Assembly (NCBI GenBank): GCA_910585465.1
Contig: CAJUEW010000001.1
Location: 62,001 to 126,000, forward strand
Origin: an uncultured Lachnospiraceae bacterium
Lineage (GTDB): Bacteria; Bacillota; Clostridia; Lachnospirales; Lachnospiraceae
Length of the DNA stretch: 64,000 nucleotides
Reading direction: 5' to 3'
Both the position numbers and the translations under genes were made by a program. Below the pieces are notes generated by a model. It made no database searches, was not told the DNA's origin, and worked only from the letters and a program-made list of their open reading frames with translations. Position 1 is the stretch's first letter; every line of letters begins with the position of its first letter. This document shows, piece after piece, positions 1 to 8,636 of the stretch.

Positions 1-941
1 CCTAAGCCTGTTCCGCCCGATTCTTTAGAACGGCTCTTGTCTACACGATAAAACCGTTCAAATATCCTTGCCTAGTGTTCCGGAGGTATTCCTATCCCTG
101 AATCCTTTACAGAGATTACGGCGTGATCTTCCTGTCTGTTTATGGAAACCTCCACCGTGCCTCCATCTTTATTATACTTGACAGCATTATCGCAAAGATT
201 AAATATGATTTCTGTTAAAAGCCGCCGGACACTTTTTATTCTGACAGACACTCCCGTCACAGTAATTTCAATATCTTTTGCCGCTGCTATATCTGCCAGC
301 CCCACCGCTGCATCTGTGGCAACCTCGTACAAATCAACATTTTCAAAAGGCATATCGCAACCCTCGTCCAGCCTCGACAGACGGATAATATCATCAATTA
401 ATATTACAAGCCGCCCTGCCTCTGTACGGATATGCCCTACAAAACGTGTCATATCCTCCGGTTTTACAAGACCGTTCTCCATTAACTCCGCACTCCCCAT
501 TATGGATTGCAGCGGAGTCTTCAGTTCATGTGATACATTGGCAGTAAACTCCTGTCTGTTTCTTTCTGCAAAAGCTGCTTCCGTTATATCAAATGCAAGG
601 ACAACCGCCCCTATTACAACACCGTTAGATTCAATACGGTTAATATGAATCTGGTACTCCTTGTCCTCACGTTCCATACGGATTTCACTGTGTCCGTTTA
701 AAAATGTGTTCTGTATTGCTTTACTGACATCATGGCTTCGCTCCACTGTCAGAAAGTCCTTATTGATACAGGACTTCGTTGTATGGAACAGTTTCAATGC
801 GGCAGGATTGATGTTCAGAATCACATTTTTTTCATTCAAAAGCACAAGCCCTTCCGTCATGCCCTGCGTAATCTGCGTAAACTCATCATTCTTCCTCTGA
901 AGTTCCGACAACTGCATATCTATCTGCCTGACTCTAATTTT
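1..941 (-). pseudogene. phoR: Truncated phosphate-type sensor histidine kinase (phoR-like)
   Basis: This is the C-terminal part of a PhoR-type membrane histidine kinase. The longest open stretch (917 down to 72) carries a PAS-like segment, the phospho-acceptor H-box (SHELKTPLQ), the N-box (LCDNAVKYN) and the G1 box (DSGIGIPPEH). A TAG codon at 74-72 then follows where the family usually has Gln. The same frame continues past it to the window edge with ARIFERFYRVDKS and SGGTGLG, the expected F and G2 boxes. The 5' end is also missing: no membrane, sensor or HAMP region exists, and an in-frame TGA (944-942) lies at the limit of kinase-like sequence. It sits downstream of pst-phoU-phoP in the same direction, so it is probably the partner of the receiver fragment near 15.5 kb, separated from it by the island. 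Sequencing error at the amber codon cannot be excluded, but the 5' loss alone should inactivate the gene. Confidence 0.85.
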
Positions 942-1012
942 TCAACTTCTCCATCAAATTTATGCGGAAGCGCAACGTCTATGCTTTTTCTTCCCCTCCT
1001 TTCAGGTATGCC
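923..1012 (-). pseudogene. Possible serine-recombinase C-terminal fragment
   Basis: A short open frame of about 30 codons, ending at the TAG at 922-920, reads RRGRKSIDVALP followed by an acidic, Glu/Lys-rich stretch. This resembles the linker before the C-terminal helix-turn-helix of small serine recombinases (resolvase/invertase type). It has no start codon or preceding domain. It lies exactly at the edge of the foreign island, next to the truncated kinase, so it could be a remnant of the enzyme that brought the DNA in. The match is by eye and weak. Confidence 0.25.
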
Positions 1013-1206
1013 TCATATAGTTGTCACCTGCCTAGACCAATAGAGAATATATCTAACCATAAAACACTGCACATAGGCAGACCATGTATTCTTCCTCTAT
1101 ATGTCTCTATATTCTACATTTTATTCAGTATATCACAAAACCGTACATAATCCACCAAATTTCTAATCAATCCTCAACATTTTATTTCAGACATTTTGCT
1201 GCTTTA

Positions 1207-1258
1207 TCGCAGCGGATTTTATATTTTTGTTGCATTTTCGCAGCGGATATGCTATACT
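1207..1258 (+). promoter_or_regulatory. Promoter and paired operator repeats for the XRE regulator
   Basis: A -35 TTGCAT (1230-1235) and -10 TATACT (1253-1258) are separated by 17 bp. The 11-bp direct repeat TCGCAGCGGAT occurs at 1207-1217, upstream of the -35, and at 1238-1248, inside the spacer. The two copies are 31 bp (three helical turns) apart. This layout suggests that the XRE protein encoded 20 bp downstream binds its own promoter and so controls the regulator-methyltransferase operon, much like restriction-modification controller proteins. Confidence 0.7.
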
Positions 1259-1278
1259 TTCAAACTAGAGGTGATGAT

Positions 1279-1638
1279 ATGGAAGAAACACTGGGACAAT
1301 ATCTAAGAACGGTTCGGGAACAAAATAAACTAAGCACAAGGGACGTGGAAAAGGAAACCGGCATAACAACTTCACAGCTAAGCCGTATAGAACGCAACAT
1401 TACAAGGACACCTGCTCCCCCTGCTCTAAAAAAACTAGCTTTACTCTATAACATCAAGCTAATTGACCTGCTTCAAAAAGCCGGTTATCTGGCCCCAGAA
1501 GATATAGATGCCTACACAGAAGCCTGTTTCAAGGGTATCGAAAAACTAGACCAGGAAGACAAGAAACAGATTCAAAGCCAAATTGACTATTTAATTTTTC
1601 AGCACGAAAAAGAAAGAGAGGGCAATAATGATATATAA
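1279..1638 (+). CDS. XRE-family helix-turn-helix regulator (controller-like)
   Basis: A 119-residue DNA-binding protein. The N-terminal half holds an XRE/Cro-type helix-turn-helix (about residues 5-62, with STRDVEKETGITTSQLSRIE as the core). The C-terminal half is a Lys/Gln-rich helical tail. The start at 1279 is chosen because AGAGGTGA precedes this ATG; the frame is open further upstream but without any ribosome site. The gene overlaps the methyltransferase gene by 11 bp, so the two are translationally coupled. With the repeated operators in its promoter, it probably acts as the controller of the defence cluster, delaying or tuning methylase expression. It is longer than classical C proteins (about 80 residues), so calling it a C protein is inference. 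Confidence 0.85.
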   Translation: MEETLGQYLRTVREQNKLSTRDVEKETGITTSQLSRIERNITRTPAPPALKKLALLYNIKLIDLLQKAGYLAPEDIDAYTEACFKGIEKLDQEDKKQIQSQIDYLIFQHEKEREGNNDI

Positions 1639-2692
1639 ACTTGGAGAATTGTTCTGCGGCCCCGGCGGAATTGCATGGGGTGCCCTTAATGCCGACATCG
1701 GCAATGATGATTTCAAAATTGTCCACCAATGGGCAAACGACTATGATAAAGACACCTGTGAGACATACCGATATAACATATGCCGCGATAATCCAAAGAG
1801 CGTTTACCACAAAGATATCCGTGAGTTTAATTTGGAAAACCTTCCTGAAATAGACGCTCTTGCCTTCGGCTTCCCATGTAATGACTATAGTGTAGTAGGT
1901 GAACAGAAAGGAATGGATGGTGTCTTCGGTCCCCTATATTCTTATGGTGTAAAAGTCCTGAATATTTATAATCCCATATGGTTCGTCGCAGAAAATGTCG
2001 GCGGACTCCGAAACGCCAACGATGGAAAAGCATTTACGAAAATCATAGATGAGCTCAAAAAAGCCGGAACCCATGGCGGATATACCGTAATCCCGCATTT
2101 GTACAAATTTGAAGAATACGGCATCCCCCAGGCGCGCCACCGGATCATCATTGTGGGAATCAGGAAGGATATTGACGTTGCATACCATGTTCCCTCCCCG
2201 GAACCATACGCAGATATAGACAATACATGCAGAAAAGCAATCGAAGATCCGCCTATTCCAGCAGATGCTTTTAACAATGAGCTGACAAAGCAGTCTGCAA
2301 CCGTTATCAAAAGGCTGGACCATATCCTCCCCGGACAAAATGCTTTTACTGCCGATCTGCCGGATGAACTGAAATTAAATGTCCATGGTGCAAAAATCAG
2401 CCAGATATACAAAAGGCTGGATCCCGACAAACCGGCATACACAGTCACCGGAAGCGGCGGCGGCGGTACGCATATTTACCATTGGAAAGAATCCAGGGCA
2501 TTGACAAACCGGGAACGCGCCCGGCTGCAGACATTTCCTGACACATATAAATTTATCGGAAGCAAGGAAAGCGTCAGAAAACAGATTGGAATGGCGGTTC
2601 CGTGCCGGGGCGCTAAAATTATTTTTGAAGCAATTTTAAAAAGTTTTGCCGGCATTGATTATCCCAGCATCGAACCAAACATCAACGAATAA
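1628..2692 (+). CDS. DNA (cytosine-5)-methyltransferase
   Basis: A 354-residue C5-cytosine methyltransferase that transfers a methyl group from S-adenosylmethionine to cytosine in a specific DNA site. Visible motifs: motif I ELFCGPGGIAWG (residues 7-18), motif IV GFPCNDYS with catalytic Cys84, motif VI ENV (122-124), motif VIII QARHR (168-172), and late motifs (TNRERARLQTFPD and a C-terminal QIGMAVP). The target-recognition region lies between about 190 and 290. Start ATG 1628 follows GAGAGGG and overlaps the XRE gene. The opposite-strand nuclease genes and vsr make a restriction-modification role likely: methylated host sites are protected, and Vsr repairs T:G mismatches arising from 5-methylcytosine deamination. 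The recognition site cannot be read from sequence. Confidence 0.95.
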   Translation: MIYKLGELFCGPGGIAWGALNADIGNDDFKIVHQWANDYDKDTCETYRYNICRDNPKSVYHKDIREFNLENLPEIDALAFGFPCNDYSVVGEQKGMDGVFGPLYSYGVKVLNIYNPIWFVAENVGGLRNANDGKAFTKIIDELKKAGTHGGYTVIPHLYKFEEYGIPQARHRIIIVGIRKDIDVAYHVPSPEPYADIDNTCRKAIEDPPIPADAFNNELTKQSATVIKRLDHILPGQNAFTADLPDELKLNVHGAKISQIYKRLDPDKPAYTVTGSGGGGTHIYHWKESRALTNRERARLQTFPDTYKFIGSKESVRKQIGMAVPCRGAKIIFEAILKSFAGIDYPSIEPNINE

Positions 2693-2699
2693 TCTTAAC

Positions 2700-2731
2700 A
2701 GCAAAACCGGAGCTACCGCCCCGGTTTTGCT
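2700..2731. terminator. Bidirectional terminator between convergent methylase and nuclease genes
   Basis: An 11-bp perfect stem, AGCAAAACCGG / CCGGTTTTGCT, sits between the end of the methyltransferase (+) and the end of the first PLD nuclease (-). Its arms supply short T-rich and A-rich tails in either direction. It slightly overlaps the stop codon of the minus-strand gene. Confidence 0.7.
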
Positions 2732-3686
2732 ACACTGAAAAATCCATATAATACTGTTCGTCATCCAGTTTATAAAACGTAACATCTGTACGTCCATACG
2801 CTTCTAAATCCCTTTTCCAGATGTAAGCACCGTTCGCCAGCCCCAGCCGGTTTCTAAAATATTCCCCCAGCTGTGCATTGCTAAGCGGCGTTGTAATCGC
2901 CTTATTCCCCTGCTGCTCCACTCTCAATATAAGCTGATGCCCGTCATCTGTAACAACGGTAAAATGCTGCTTATTCAAAGGGAAGAATCCAGTCCGGACC
3001 ATAGGCGCGGGAAGCGGTATATACGCCTCATTCTTATTCCGCCTGCTTCTCTGTCCCCAGTTAAGTCCTGATTTAGTCCCTACTTCTCCATTTTCTGAAA
3101 GCAGGGACAGAGTAATCTTTTCTATATTTTCACCAGACAAACTGCCGACCGGCTTATTCTCCATGTCCAAAACGCTGTGTGTAGGATATAACACAACATA
3201 TTCCTCAACTTCGGCATGATTGCAGAATATAGTATCATTCTCTACACTGCAATAATACCGGTATGCCTCCAAAGCATCACATTCTACCATATACTCCCTG
3301 CGTTTTTCTCCAAATGCGCTCTGTGTAAAATTAGCCGAACCCGTAAAAGCCACAACCGGCTCGTCATCTTTCAGCCAGATATATACCTTCGCATGTACTG
3401 GTGTTGAATCATAAACATAGCTGCACTGATAATGTGCAACTTCATGGGGCATCTTTTCTTTCTGGAGCTCTTTAAATCCCTCATGCACAGAAATACTAAG
3501 CCCGTCAAACGGAACCATTCCGACAATAAGAGACAGATCAATCGGTCCCGATTTAAACTCCTTCAAATTTTTTATCAGCCATGAAGTCATATTCGGCGTC
3601 GCATAACCCGACAATATGCACAGCCGGTTCACCCCCGTCTGCAACGGCTCAAACAATACTTTCTTTGCCAGACTTGAATATTTCAT
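2730..3686 (-). CDS. PLD-fold nuclease, NgoFVII-like (first copy)
   Basis: A 318-residue protein with one phospholipase-D-type active-site half: His98-x-Lys100 (PVHAKVYIW), then Ser117-x-Asn119 (FTGSANF) and a following Glu. This HxK/SxN arrangement matches the NgoFVII/BfiI group of metal-independent restriction endonucleases, which form the full site by dimerising. The C-terminal third (from about residue 205) has no recognisable motif and may bind DNA. It is the last gene of a minus-strand run vsr, PLD-2, Z1, PLD-1, with 29 bp separating it from the Z1 gene; the start at 3686 follows GAAAGGAAGG. It is distinct in sequence from the second PLD protein, so the two could form a heterodimer or recognise different ends. 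Function as the cleavage subunit of the methylase-linked system is inferred. Confidence 0.8.
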   Translation of the reverse strand: MKYSSLAKKVLFEPLQTGVNRLCILSGYATPNMTSWLIKNLKEFKSGPIDLSLIVGMVPFDGLSISVHEGFKELQKEKMPHEVAHYQCSYVYDSTPVHAKVYIWLKDDEPVVAFTGSANFTQSAFGEKRREYMVECDALEAYRYYCSVENDTIFCNHAEVEEYVVLYPTHSVLDMENKPVGSLSGENIEKITLSLLSENGEVGTKSGLNWGQRSRRNKNEAYIPLPAPMVRTGFFPLNKQHFTVVTDDGHQLILRVEQQGNKAITTPLSNAQLGEYFRNRLGLANGAYIWKRDLEAYGRTDVTFYKLDDEQYYMDFSV

Positions 3687-3715
3687 AACACCTTCCTTTC
3701 ATAAAAGGCACTGCC

Positions 3716-5569
3716 TCATTCATTGTCTTCCGTTATATCGTAATAAACCATCTTGTCCGGCAGTTTTATATTCGGAACCCAAATCTTCTCTCCGCCCCAT
3801 CCTTTCTCTCCGGTCATCTGATACATCGTAAAAACAATTTTATCCGTAACAGATGCTCCAAGCTGCCAGTCATTCGGGGACAATAACGCACCTGTACCTT
3901 TTGCCACATTTCTGTTCCTTCTGACAATCAAGACTCCCTGCCCCGCAGGTTTATCTGAAAGAACCATTTCTATAATGGAACTAAACACACTGACTTTAAA
4001 ATCATCCTCCGATTTTATATGAGTAAAAATCTCCTGCATCAGCCGCAGGCTCACCTGATAACACGGCTGTGACTCATCAAATGCCTCCAGCAGCCTGTCA
4101 ATATCAGCAATCGTATCATTTTCCGGCGAATATGGATAATAATTTGTCCCTCCTGAAATCATCGCCATCTTCTTATTATCCAGAACATTTTTCCTTGTCG
4201 GATTCAATCCCTCCGGATAATAAATCTTCACATCAGCCGTCCCTCTCTCCACCTGGGAGATAATGGAATTGTTCGTTGCATTGATATCCGCAAACAGCTT
4301 ATATAAATGTTCGTCTATAAACACCTTCATAAGCCCGGCATCCCTGTCATAGCCAAACATGCGGCTGTGCTGCCACATTGTATCTGCCTGCGGCTTTTTC
4401 GCCGTCCTTGTATAATAAATCGTCTGCAGCCCCGCAAAAGTAACTCCCCGTCCAAGCGTATTTCCACCAATAATCACATTGGAACCAGAGGCATAATCCC
4501 CACTGCTCACATCAGAACTTCCATTCATTACAAGAACTTTTACCTTATCATTCTCCAACAACTCCTGTGTGAAAACTAAAACCTCCTTAAAATCTTTCTT
4601 CTGGAACTTATCCGGATTCATCCGATCATACCGCTGTTTCAATTCCACAGCAAATCCTGCATCTCTGCATTTCCCTTTTAACTCTGCCAAAGCCTTAGAA
4701 ACTTCCTGCTGATATCTTCCATGCACTGCTTTTCTTACACTGGGATGGATTAAAAAATTAGATACCTTCTTTCCCGCCGTCAGCATGATCCCTGATACTG
4801 CCAGATGATGCATTAACGCCTCTTCCAATGGGTTGTCCAGCGTATCTATATAGGAAATACAATCCCCGGCTCCTTCTAGCGGAAAGAAAAAATCTCCCCC
4901 TAGATAACCATTTCCCGGCTGAAAATAATATGCAAAATAAGGATGCCATCCTGACGACATTGTCTGTAGCAGCAGAGCCTGCGGGGTTCCCGTAACCTGT
5001 AGATAAATACTGCACGCTGATCTCGCCTTAATGTCATCCAGATACCTGTTAATGGAAGATTTGCTGTTTCTGTTGATCATTGTATTTAAAGAAGCCGCAT
5101 CCGCCTCATCATCAATGATAAATAGAGGATTCCCCCTCATAAAGCCTGTAGAACCTAAGATATTAGACCACTGCTTCAAAGTCCTTACATTTTTCTTCAA
5201 CACAATGATAGCAGGCTGCATCAGACAATTTTCAGCAAAAATCTCCGAATCATATTCATCACATATACAGAATCCTTGTAAATCTTCCCTTACCCTCTCA
5301 ATGGTCTGCTGCTGCAGTATGACATTATCTGTTGTCAGAATCAAAAATACCGGAAATCCTAAATCTGCCGCCGCAGAAATCACCCCAAACATCTGCCCTG
5401 TTTTTCCAGACTGCACATTGCCAAAGAGAAGCCCCACTTCATGGTCACAAAACGAAAAGCCTTCAAGATATTTTGGTGCAATATTATCCACTGTTTTTCT
5501 AATGGAATCAGCTAACTGCCTATTCCCCCGTTCTTCTATTGTTTTCAAATATGTTTCAAGATATTTCAT
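3716..5569 (-). CDS. Z1-domain ATPase (defence-system helicase-like protein)
   Basis: About 617 residues from ATG 5569, chosen because AGGAGGATACAG precedes it; the frame is open further upstream but that overlaps the previous gene. Walker A is GNVQSGKTG (residues 50-58) and the Walker B-like box is FIIDDEADAAS (150-160). Late helicase-type motifs are GGNTLGRGVTF and QHSRMFGYD, the latter with a putative arginine finger. These features fit the Z1 family (PF10593), a superfamily-2-like ATPase found in bacterial restriction-modification-type clusters with C5 methylases, Vsr and nucleases. It overlaps the upstream PLD gene by 14 bp, so both are translated together. It is expected to translocate on or remodel DNA for the flanking nucleases; this role is inferred from context. 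Confidence 0.85.
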   Translation of the reverse strand: MKYLETYLKTIEERGNRQLADSIRKTVDNIAPKYLEGFSFCDHEVGLLFGNVQSGKTGQMFGVISAAADLGFPVFLILTTDNVILQQQTIERVREDLQGFCICDEYDSEIFAENCLMQPAIIVLKKNVRTLKQWSNILGSTGFMRGNPLFIIDDEADAASLNTMINRNSKSSINRYLDDIKARSACSIYLQVTGTPQALLLQTMSSGWHPYFAYYFQPGNGYLGGDFFFPLEGAGDCISYIDTLDNPLEEALMHHLAVSGIMLTAGKKVSNFLIHPSVRKAVHGRYQQEVSKALAELKGKCRDAGFAVELKQRYDRMNPDKFQKKDFKEVLVFTQELLENDKVKVLVMNGSSDVSSGDYASGSNVIIGGNTLGRGVTFAGLQTIYYTRTAKKPQADTMWQHSRMFGYDRDAGLMKVFIDEHLYKLFADINATNNSIISQVERGTADVKIYYPEGLNPTRKNVLDNKKMAMISGGTNYYPYSPENDTIADIDRLLEAFDESQPCYQVSLRLMQEIFTHIKSEDDFKVSVFSSIIEMVLSDKPAGQGVLIVRRNRNVAKGTGALLSPNDWQLGASVTDKIVFTMYQMTGEKGWGGEKIWVPNIKLPDKMVYYDITEDNE

Positions 5570-6704
5570 CTGTATCCTCCTGCTGGTGTCTGCTTTCCGG
5601 AAGGAATGACAACATCCACACTTCCAGCTCCGTGCCATCTTCTGCTTTTGTCACGATATCTGTTTTAGTCAGCGTAATGGTATCACGTCCATACTTATTC
5701 AGCATTTTATGCGTAATAACACCTTTTCCCTCCAGATCGCTCTCTACCCTGTTCACCGGCTCCACAAGGCCGGCCGCCACAAGGCGTCCTTTGATCCAGC
5801 GGCCCATAATCTTCAAATCATCTTTTGAATACAGATTTTTATTGTTCTGTCCGCAGGTCCAGGCTTGAAACTTCCAGCCGTCATCCGTAACCGCCATAAA
5901 TGGCTTCTGATGGAGCGGATATCCCGGCATATCCCTGATAGTCTTACTGACTACCATTTCAATCTCCCACCATACACGCTTTCTTCCGCTTGCATAGCAC
6001 ACATTTATGTTAGATCCCCGCATAGACTGGTCGTTCTCGTCTTCCGGCACTTTCAGAGGAAGCTCAAAAGAAACCTCTGTCATCCTTTTCTTATAAGCAT
6101 CCACCTCTTCCGGCGTAACCTTATCCACAAATTCCTGGTCTACCAGCGCCCTGTTCACTTCCCGGATTAACGGCACATCGCTCAAATCAGCTATATTGGC
6201 TGAACATTTCGGAAGCATAACATCTCTGACATGGGCAGAAACCTCCCGCAGTTCTTCCAGTTCCTCCGTCACAGCTGACAATTCATACTGGCGCAGATTG
6301 GACGCTTCCAGCTTAATTGCCCCTAAATTGTGCGAACCGATAACAGCGGAAAACGGTTTTCCATCCTTGTAAAAAACATATACTTTTCCATGGTATTTAA
6401 ACGTCCGCACTAAACGTACTTCACCAATTCCACGGCTTGTCCAATCCTCATTCAATGCCATTGCCACATTATATGTCCCCTCCGGCATTCCCTCATGATA
6501 ATACATACCGATAGTCAGACAGATTCTTTTTATCCCAGCCTCATCAACCAAACTCTGCAGCTGTTTTAATGCGGCCTTTGATACATACCCAACCGCAATA
6601 TCAATTTCATCCGCTTTACGCACTGCATCCATAAAATAGTCTATAAATGCCGTCTGCCCGTCTCCCAGCTTCAAAGGAAGCATATTAGAATATAATAAAC
6701 GCAT
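5556..6704 (-). CDS. PLD-fold nuclease, NgoFVII-like (second copy)
   Basis: A 382-residue protein with a PLD half-site: His105-x-Lys107 (KYHGKVYVF), Ser124-x-Asn126 (IGSHNLG) and Glu141 (RQYE). This is the pattern of the NgoFVII restriction endonuclease family. It is longer than the first PLD protein and only distantly similar, so it is not a recent duplicate. The C-terminal part (about 210-380) contains a KRVWWEIE segment that may be part of a DNA-binding module. The gene starts 63 bp downstream of vsr and overlaps the Z1 start. Two non-identical PLD nucleases bracketing one ATPase is the odd point of this cluster. Confidence 0.8.
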   Translation of the reverse strand: MRLLYSNMLPLKLGDGQTAFIDYFMDAVRKADEIDIAVGYVSKAALKQLQSLVDEAGIKRICLTIGMYYHEGMPEGTYNVAMALNEDWTSRGIGEVRLVRTFKYHGKVYVFYKDGKPFSAVIGSHNLGAIKLEASNLRQYELSAVTEELEELREVSAHVRDVMLPKCSANIADLSDVPLIREVNRALVDQEFVDKVTPEEVDAYKKRMTEVSFELPLKVPEDENDQSMRGSNINVCYASGRKRVWWEIEMVVSKTIRDMPGYPLHQKPFMAVTDDGWKFQAWTCGQNNKNLYSKDDLKIMGRWIKGRLVAAGLVEPVNRVESDLEGKGVITHKMLNKYGRDTITLTKTDIVTKAEDGTELEVWMLSFLPESRHQQEDTDEIS

Positions 6705-6767
6705 CTTCTTTTCTCCATCCTCCGTAATTACTGCAATTATAGCAGACGAATCCGAAACTTGCTACCA

Positions 6768-7247
6768 TCACTCATCATCTGCCCCAAGAAACATCCTATC
6801 ATTCTGCATGTTCAGTTCAAAAATACATTCTTCAATCACTCGGATGCACTCTCCGCAGTTCTTTAAAATATCCTTTCCCCAGAATCGGATCACGGTCCAT
6901 CCCATAAACATAAGCGCTTTATTCACTTCGTCATCCCGCTCCATGTTCCTCAGAATTTTTTTCTTCCAATACTCTGGATTGCTGCCTGCCTCCAGGCGCG
7001 GTTTCAAAACCTCCCAGTCTTTCCCATGGAAAAACTCGCTATCACAAAAAACCGCTATCTTATATTTTGTCAGCGCAATATCTGGCTTTCCTGGCAGTGC
7101 CGCATAATTTTTTCTATACCGGTATCCTCTTGTCCACAGTTCTTTCCTCAGCATCAATTCAATACTGGTATCTCTGGACCTGATATTCCGCATATTTTTC
7201 TGCCGCTGTTCCTTCGTAAGATTATCCACTCCATCAGCTCCAAACAC
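6768..7247 (-). CDS. vsr: Very short patch repair endonuclease (Vsr)
   Basis: A 159-residue DNA mismatch endonuclease of the Vsr family, which nicks 5' of the T in T:G mismatches left by deamination of 5-methylcytosine. Family features are KNMRNIRSRDTSIE near the N-terminus, GKPDIAL, and the catalytic strand AVFCDSEFFHGKDW, where Asp is the metal ligand. The last is a divergent form of the usual FVDGxFWHGC box: the Cys used for structural zinc in E. coli Vsr is absent. The start is uncertain; the longest frame begins with GTG at 7247 and another in-frame GTG is at 7229, neither with a strong ribosome site. Its presence beside a C5 methyltransferase is the classical pairing. Confidence 0.9.
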   Translation of the reverse strand: MFGADGVDNLTKEQRQKNMRNIRSRDTSIELMLRKELWTRGYRYRKNYAALPGKPDIALTKYKIAVFCDSEFFHGKDWEVLKPRLEAGSNPEYWKKKILRNMERDDEVNKALMFMGWTVIRFWGKDILKNCGECIRVIEECIFELNMQNDRMFLGADDE

Positions 7248-7278
7248 AATATAGGCAATCTTCGATTATTTCCATCAC

Positions 7279-7671
7279 CTATCCAAGATACTCAATTTCA
7301 AGACTGTTAGAAGAAGTAAAAGTCACCCTGACTTCTCCACCTACTTCTGCACCAACGCTTCTGTACCAATTACCTATACCCTTTAAATTTCCTTCTTCCG
7401 CAAACTGCTTTGCATAAACATCCCCAGCACTGCTACATCCCTGGGCAAGCAGAATGCCAGAATAATGTCCATTTACAGCAACACAGCGGTATCTGGGATT
7501 TGCACTGCGATGATTGTCATTAAATATACCGAACCTCTCTGCATACTGCCGTGGTATTTTAATATAACCTTCCCCATAAATAGGATCGCGTGTATCAGTA
7601 TAGCGGTATGTACCCCATCCTAAATGGGACGGTTTCAAAGTTACTGTAAATGTTTCTCCTGCTTTTGGCAT
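7279..7671 (-). CDS. Small unknown protein linked to the HNH nuclease
   Basis: About 130 residues from ATG 7671, chosen for the AAAGGGAGG ribosome site just upstream; the longer open frame overlaps the HNH gene out of phase. The protein is mostly beta-predicted, rich in Gly, Tyr and Arg, with no transmembrane segment and no motif I recognise. It contains IYGEGYIKIPRQYAERFGI, a fragment like those in sequence-specific DNA-binding beta domains. It lies between the HNH nuclease and vsr in the same direction, so it is probably part of the same defence transcript. A DNA target-recognition or accessory subunit is possible but unproven. Confidence 0.7.
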   Translation of the reverse strand: MPKAGETFTVTLKPSHLGWGTYRYTDTRDPIYGEGYIKIPRQYAERFGIFNDNHRSANPRYRCVAVNGHYSGILLAQGCSSAGDVYAKQFAEEGNLKGIGNWYRSVGAEVGGEVRVTFTSSNSLEIEYLG

Positions 7672-7750
7672 AAAAATTCCTCCCTTTGTACTTTCAAAGT
7701 CTATTTTTTCAATAGGCCGCTTTCTTTCTATGAGTACCATCAGCCCCAAA

Positions 7751-8533
7751 TCATGCTTTAAAGACCACATCATTATGAAATTCCAGAAATTCTTTTCTGG
7801 GGAAGAATTTATTCGGCATCCTGATTTTCTGATTGGCAAAACTCAACAGCCAATCCTCTACTGTATCACCCTCCATAGACGGCCTTATTTCCGATGAAAC
7901 CTTAATAATATAATCAGGAGTAACCGTTATCAGCCCCCTGTCAAATGCTTTATCATGGAGCGCATTCAGTGTAAGCCCATTCATTGGATTTGTCCGCTCT
8001 GTCCTACTGTCTGCATCTTTCCATGGTTTAATATGACTTGCAACAAGCAGTTCAGGAATTGACAATCCTGTAATGCAGCATTTATTCTCATATGAATTTA
8101 ATACCGCCATTCTAAAGAAGTCCTGGCCAATTCGATTTTTGACCAACTGTTCCCGAACTCCGCCCTCTGGGAGCATAATTATCTCCGGCTCATCCACAAC
8201 TTTATCTATACTCTCACTCTTTAAATTTGCCAATATACATCTTGCCTGATAAGATAAGTCTTCCCAGTTACTGCTGAACTCTTCCCATACCGAAGCATCC
8301 AGCTTACTGCCATGAGCCATTGCAGTAACATTTCTTTTTCTAAGTTCCGGGTCATAATGAGCCAGATTATGCATTTTTAAAGCCACCGCTCCCGGAGTCC
8401 TTCCCATTAAACCAGCCAATTCCGTTATGTCCTTATTGGACGAATTGATTTTGCCGAACGAAGTCCTGCAATACAAATCAAACGCAAGTATCGTCTCTTC
8501 TTTTGACCATTTTATCCCCGTCCTATCCAACAC
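7751..8533 (-). CDS. HNH endonuclease (HNH_2 type)
   Basis: A 260-residue protein. Residues about 1-60 form a helical region (TPGAVALKMHNLA) seen at the N-terminus of many restriction-type HNH proteins. The C-terminal half has the HNH fold: KCCITG, ASHIKPW with the first catalytic His, then NGLTLNALHDKAFDRG with the Asn and second His. This layout matches the HNH_2 family (PF13391), common in restriction systems and defence islands. It is the first gene of the minus-strand defence run, upstream of the unknown protein and vsr. It may be the restriction enzyme that pairs with the methyltransferase, or a second independent nuclease; the sequence does not decide. Confidence 0.85.
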   Translation of the reverse strand: MLDRTGIKWSKEETILAFDLYCRTSFGKINSSNKDITELAGLMGRTPGAVALKMHNLAHYDPELRKRNVTAMAHGSKLDASVWEEFSSNWEDLSYQARCILANLKSESIDKVVDEPEIIMLPEGGVREQLVKNRIGQDFFRMAVLNSYENKCCITGLSIPELLVASHIKPWKDADSRTERTNPMNGLTLNALHDKAFDRGLITVTPDYIIKVSSEIRPSMEGDTVEDWLLSFANQKIRMPNKFFPRKEFLEFHNDVVFKA

Positions 8534-8636
8534 ATCACCTTCATCTTATATGTAAAACTTCATCCACCCGCTAATCGACAATACTCAAATCCGATTTGCT
8601 ACCACGGAAAATCACAAATTACAATATCCATTTACT

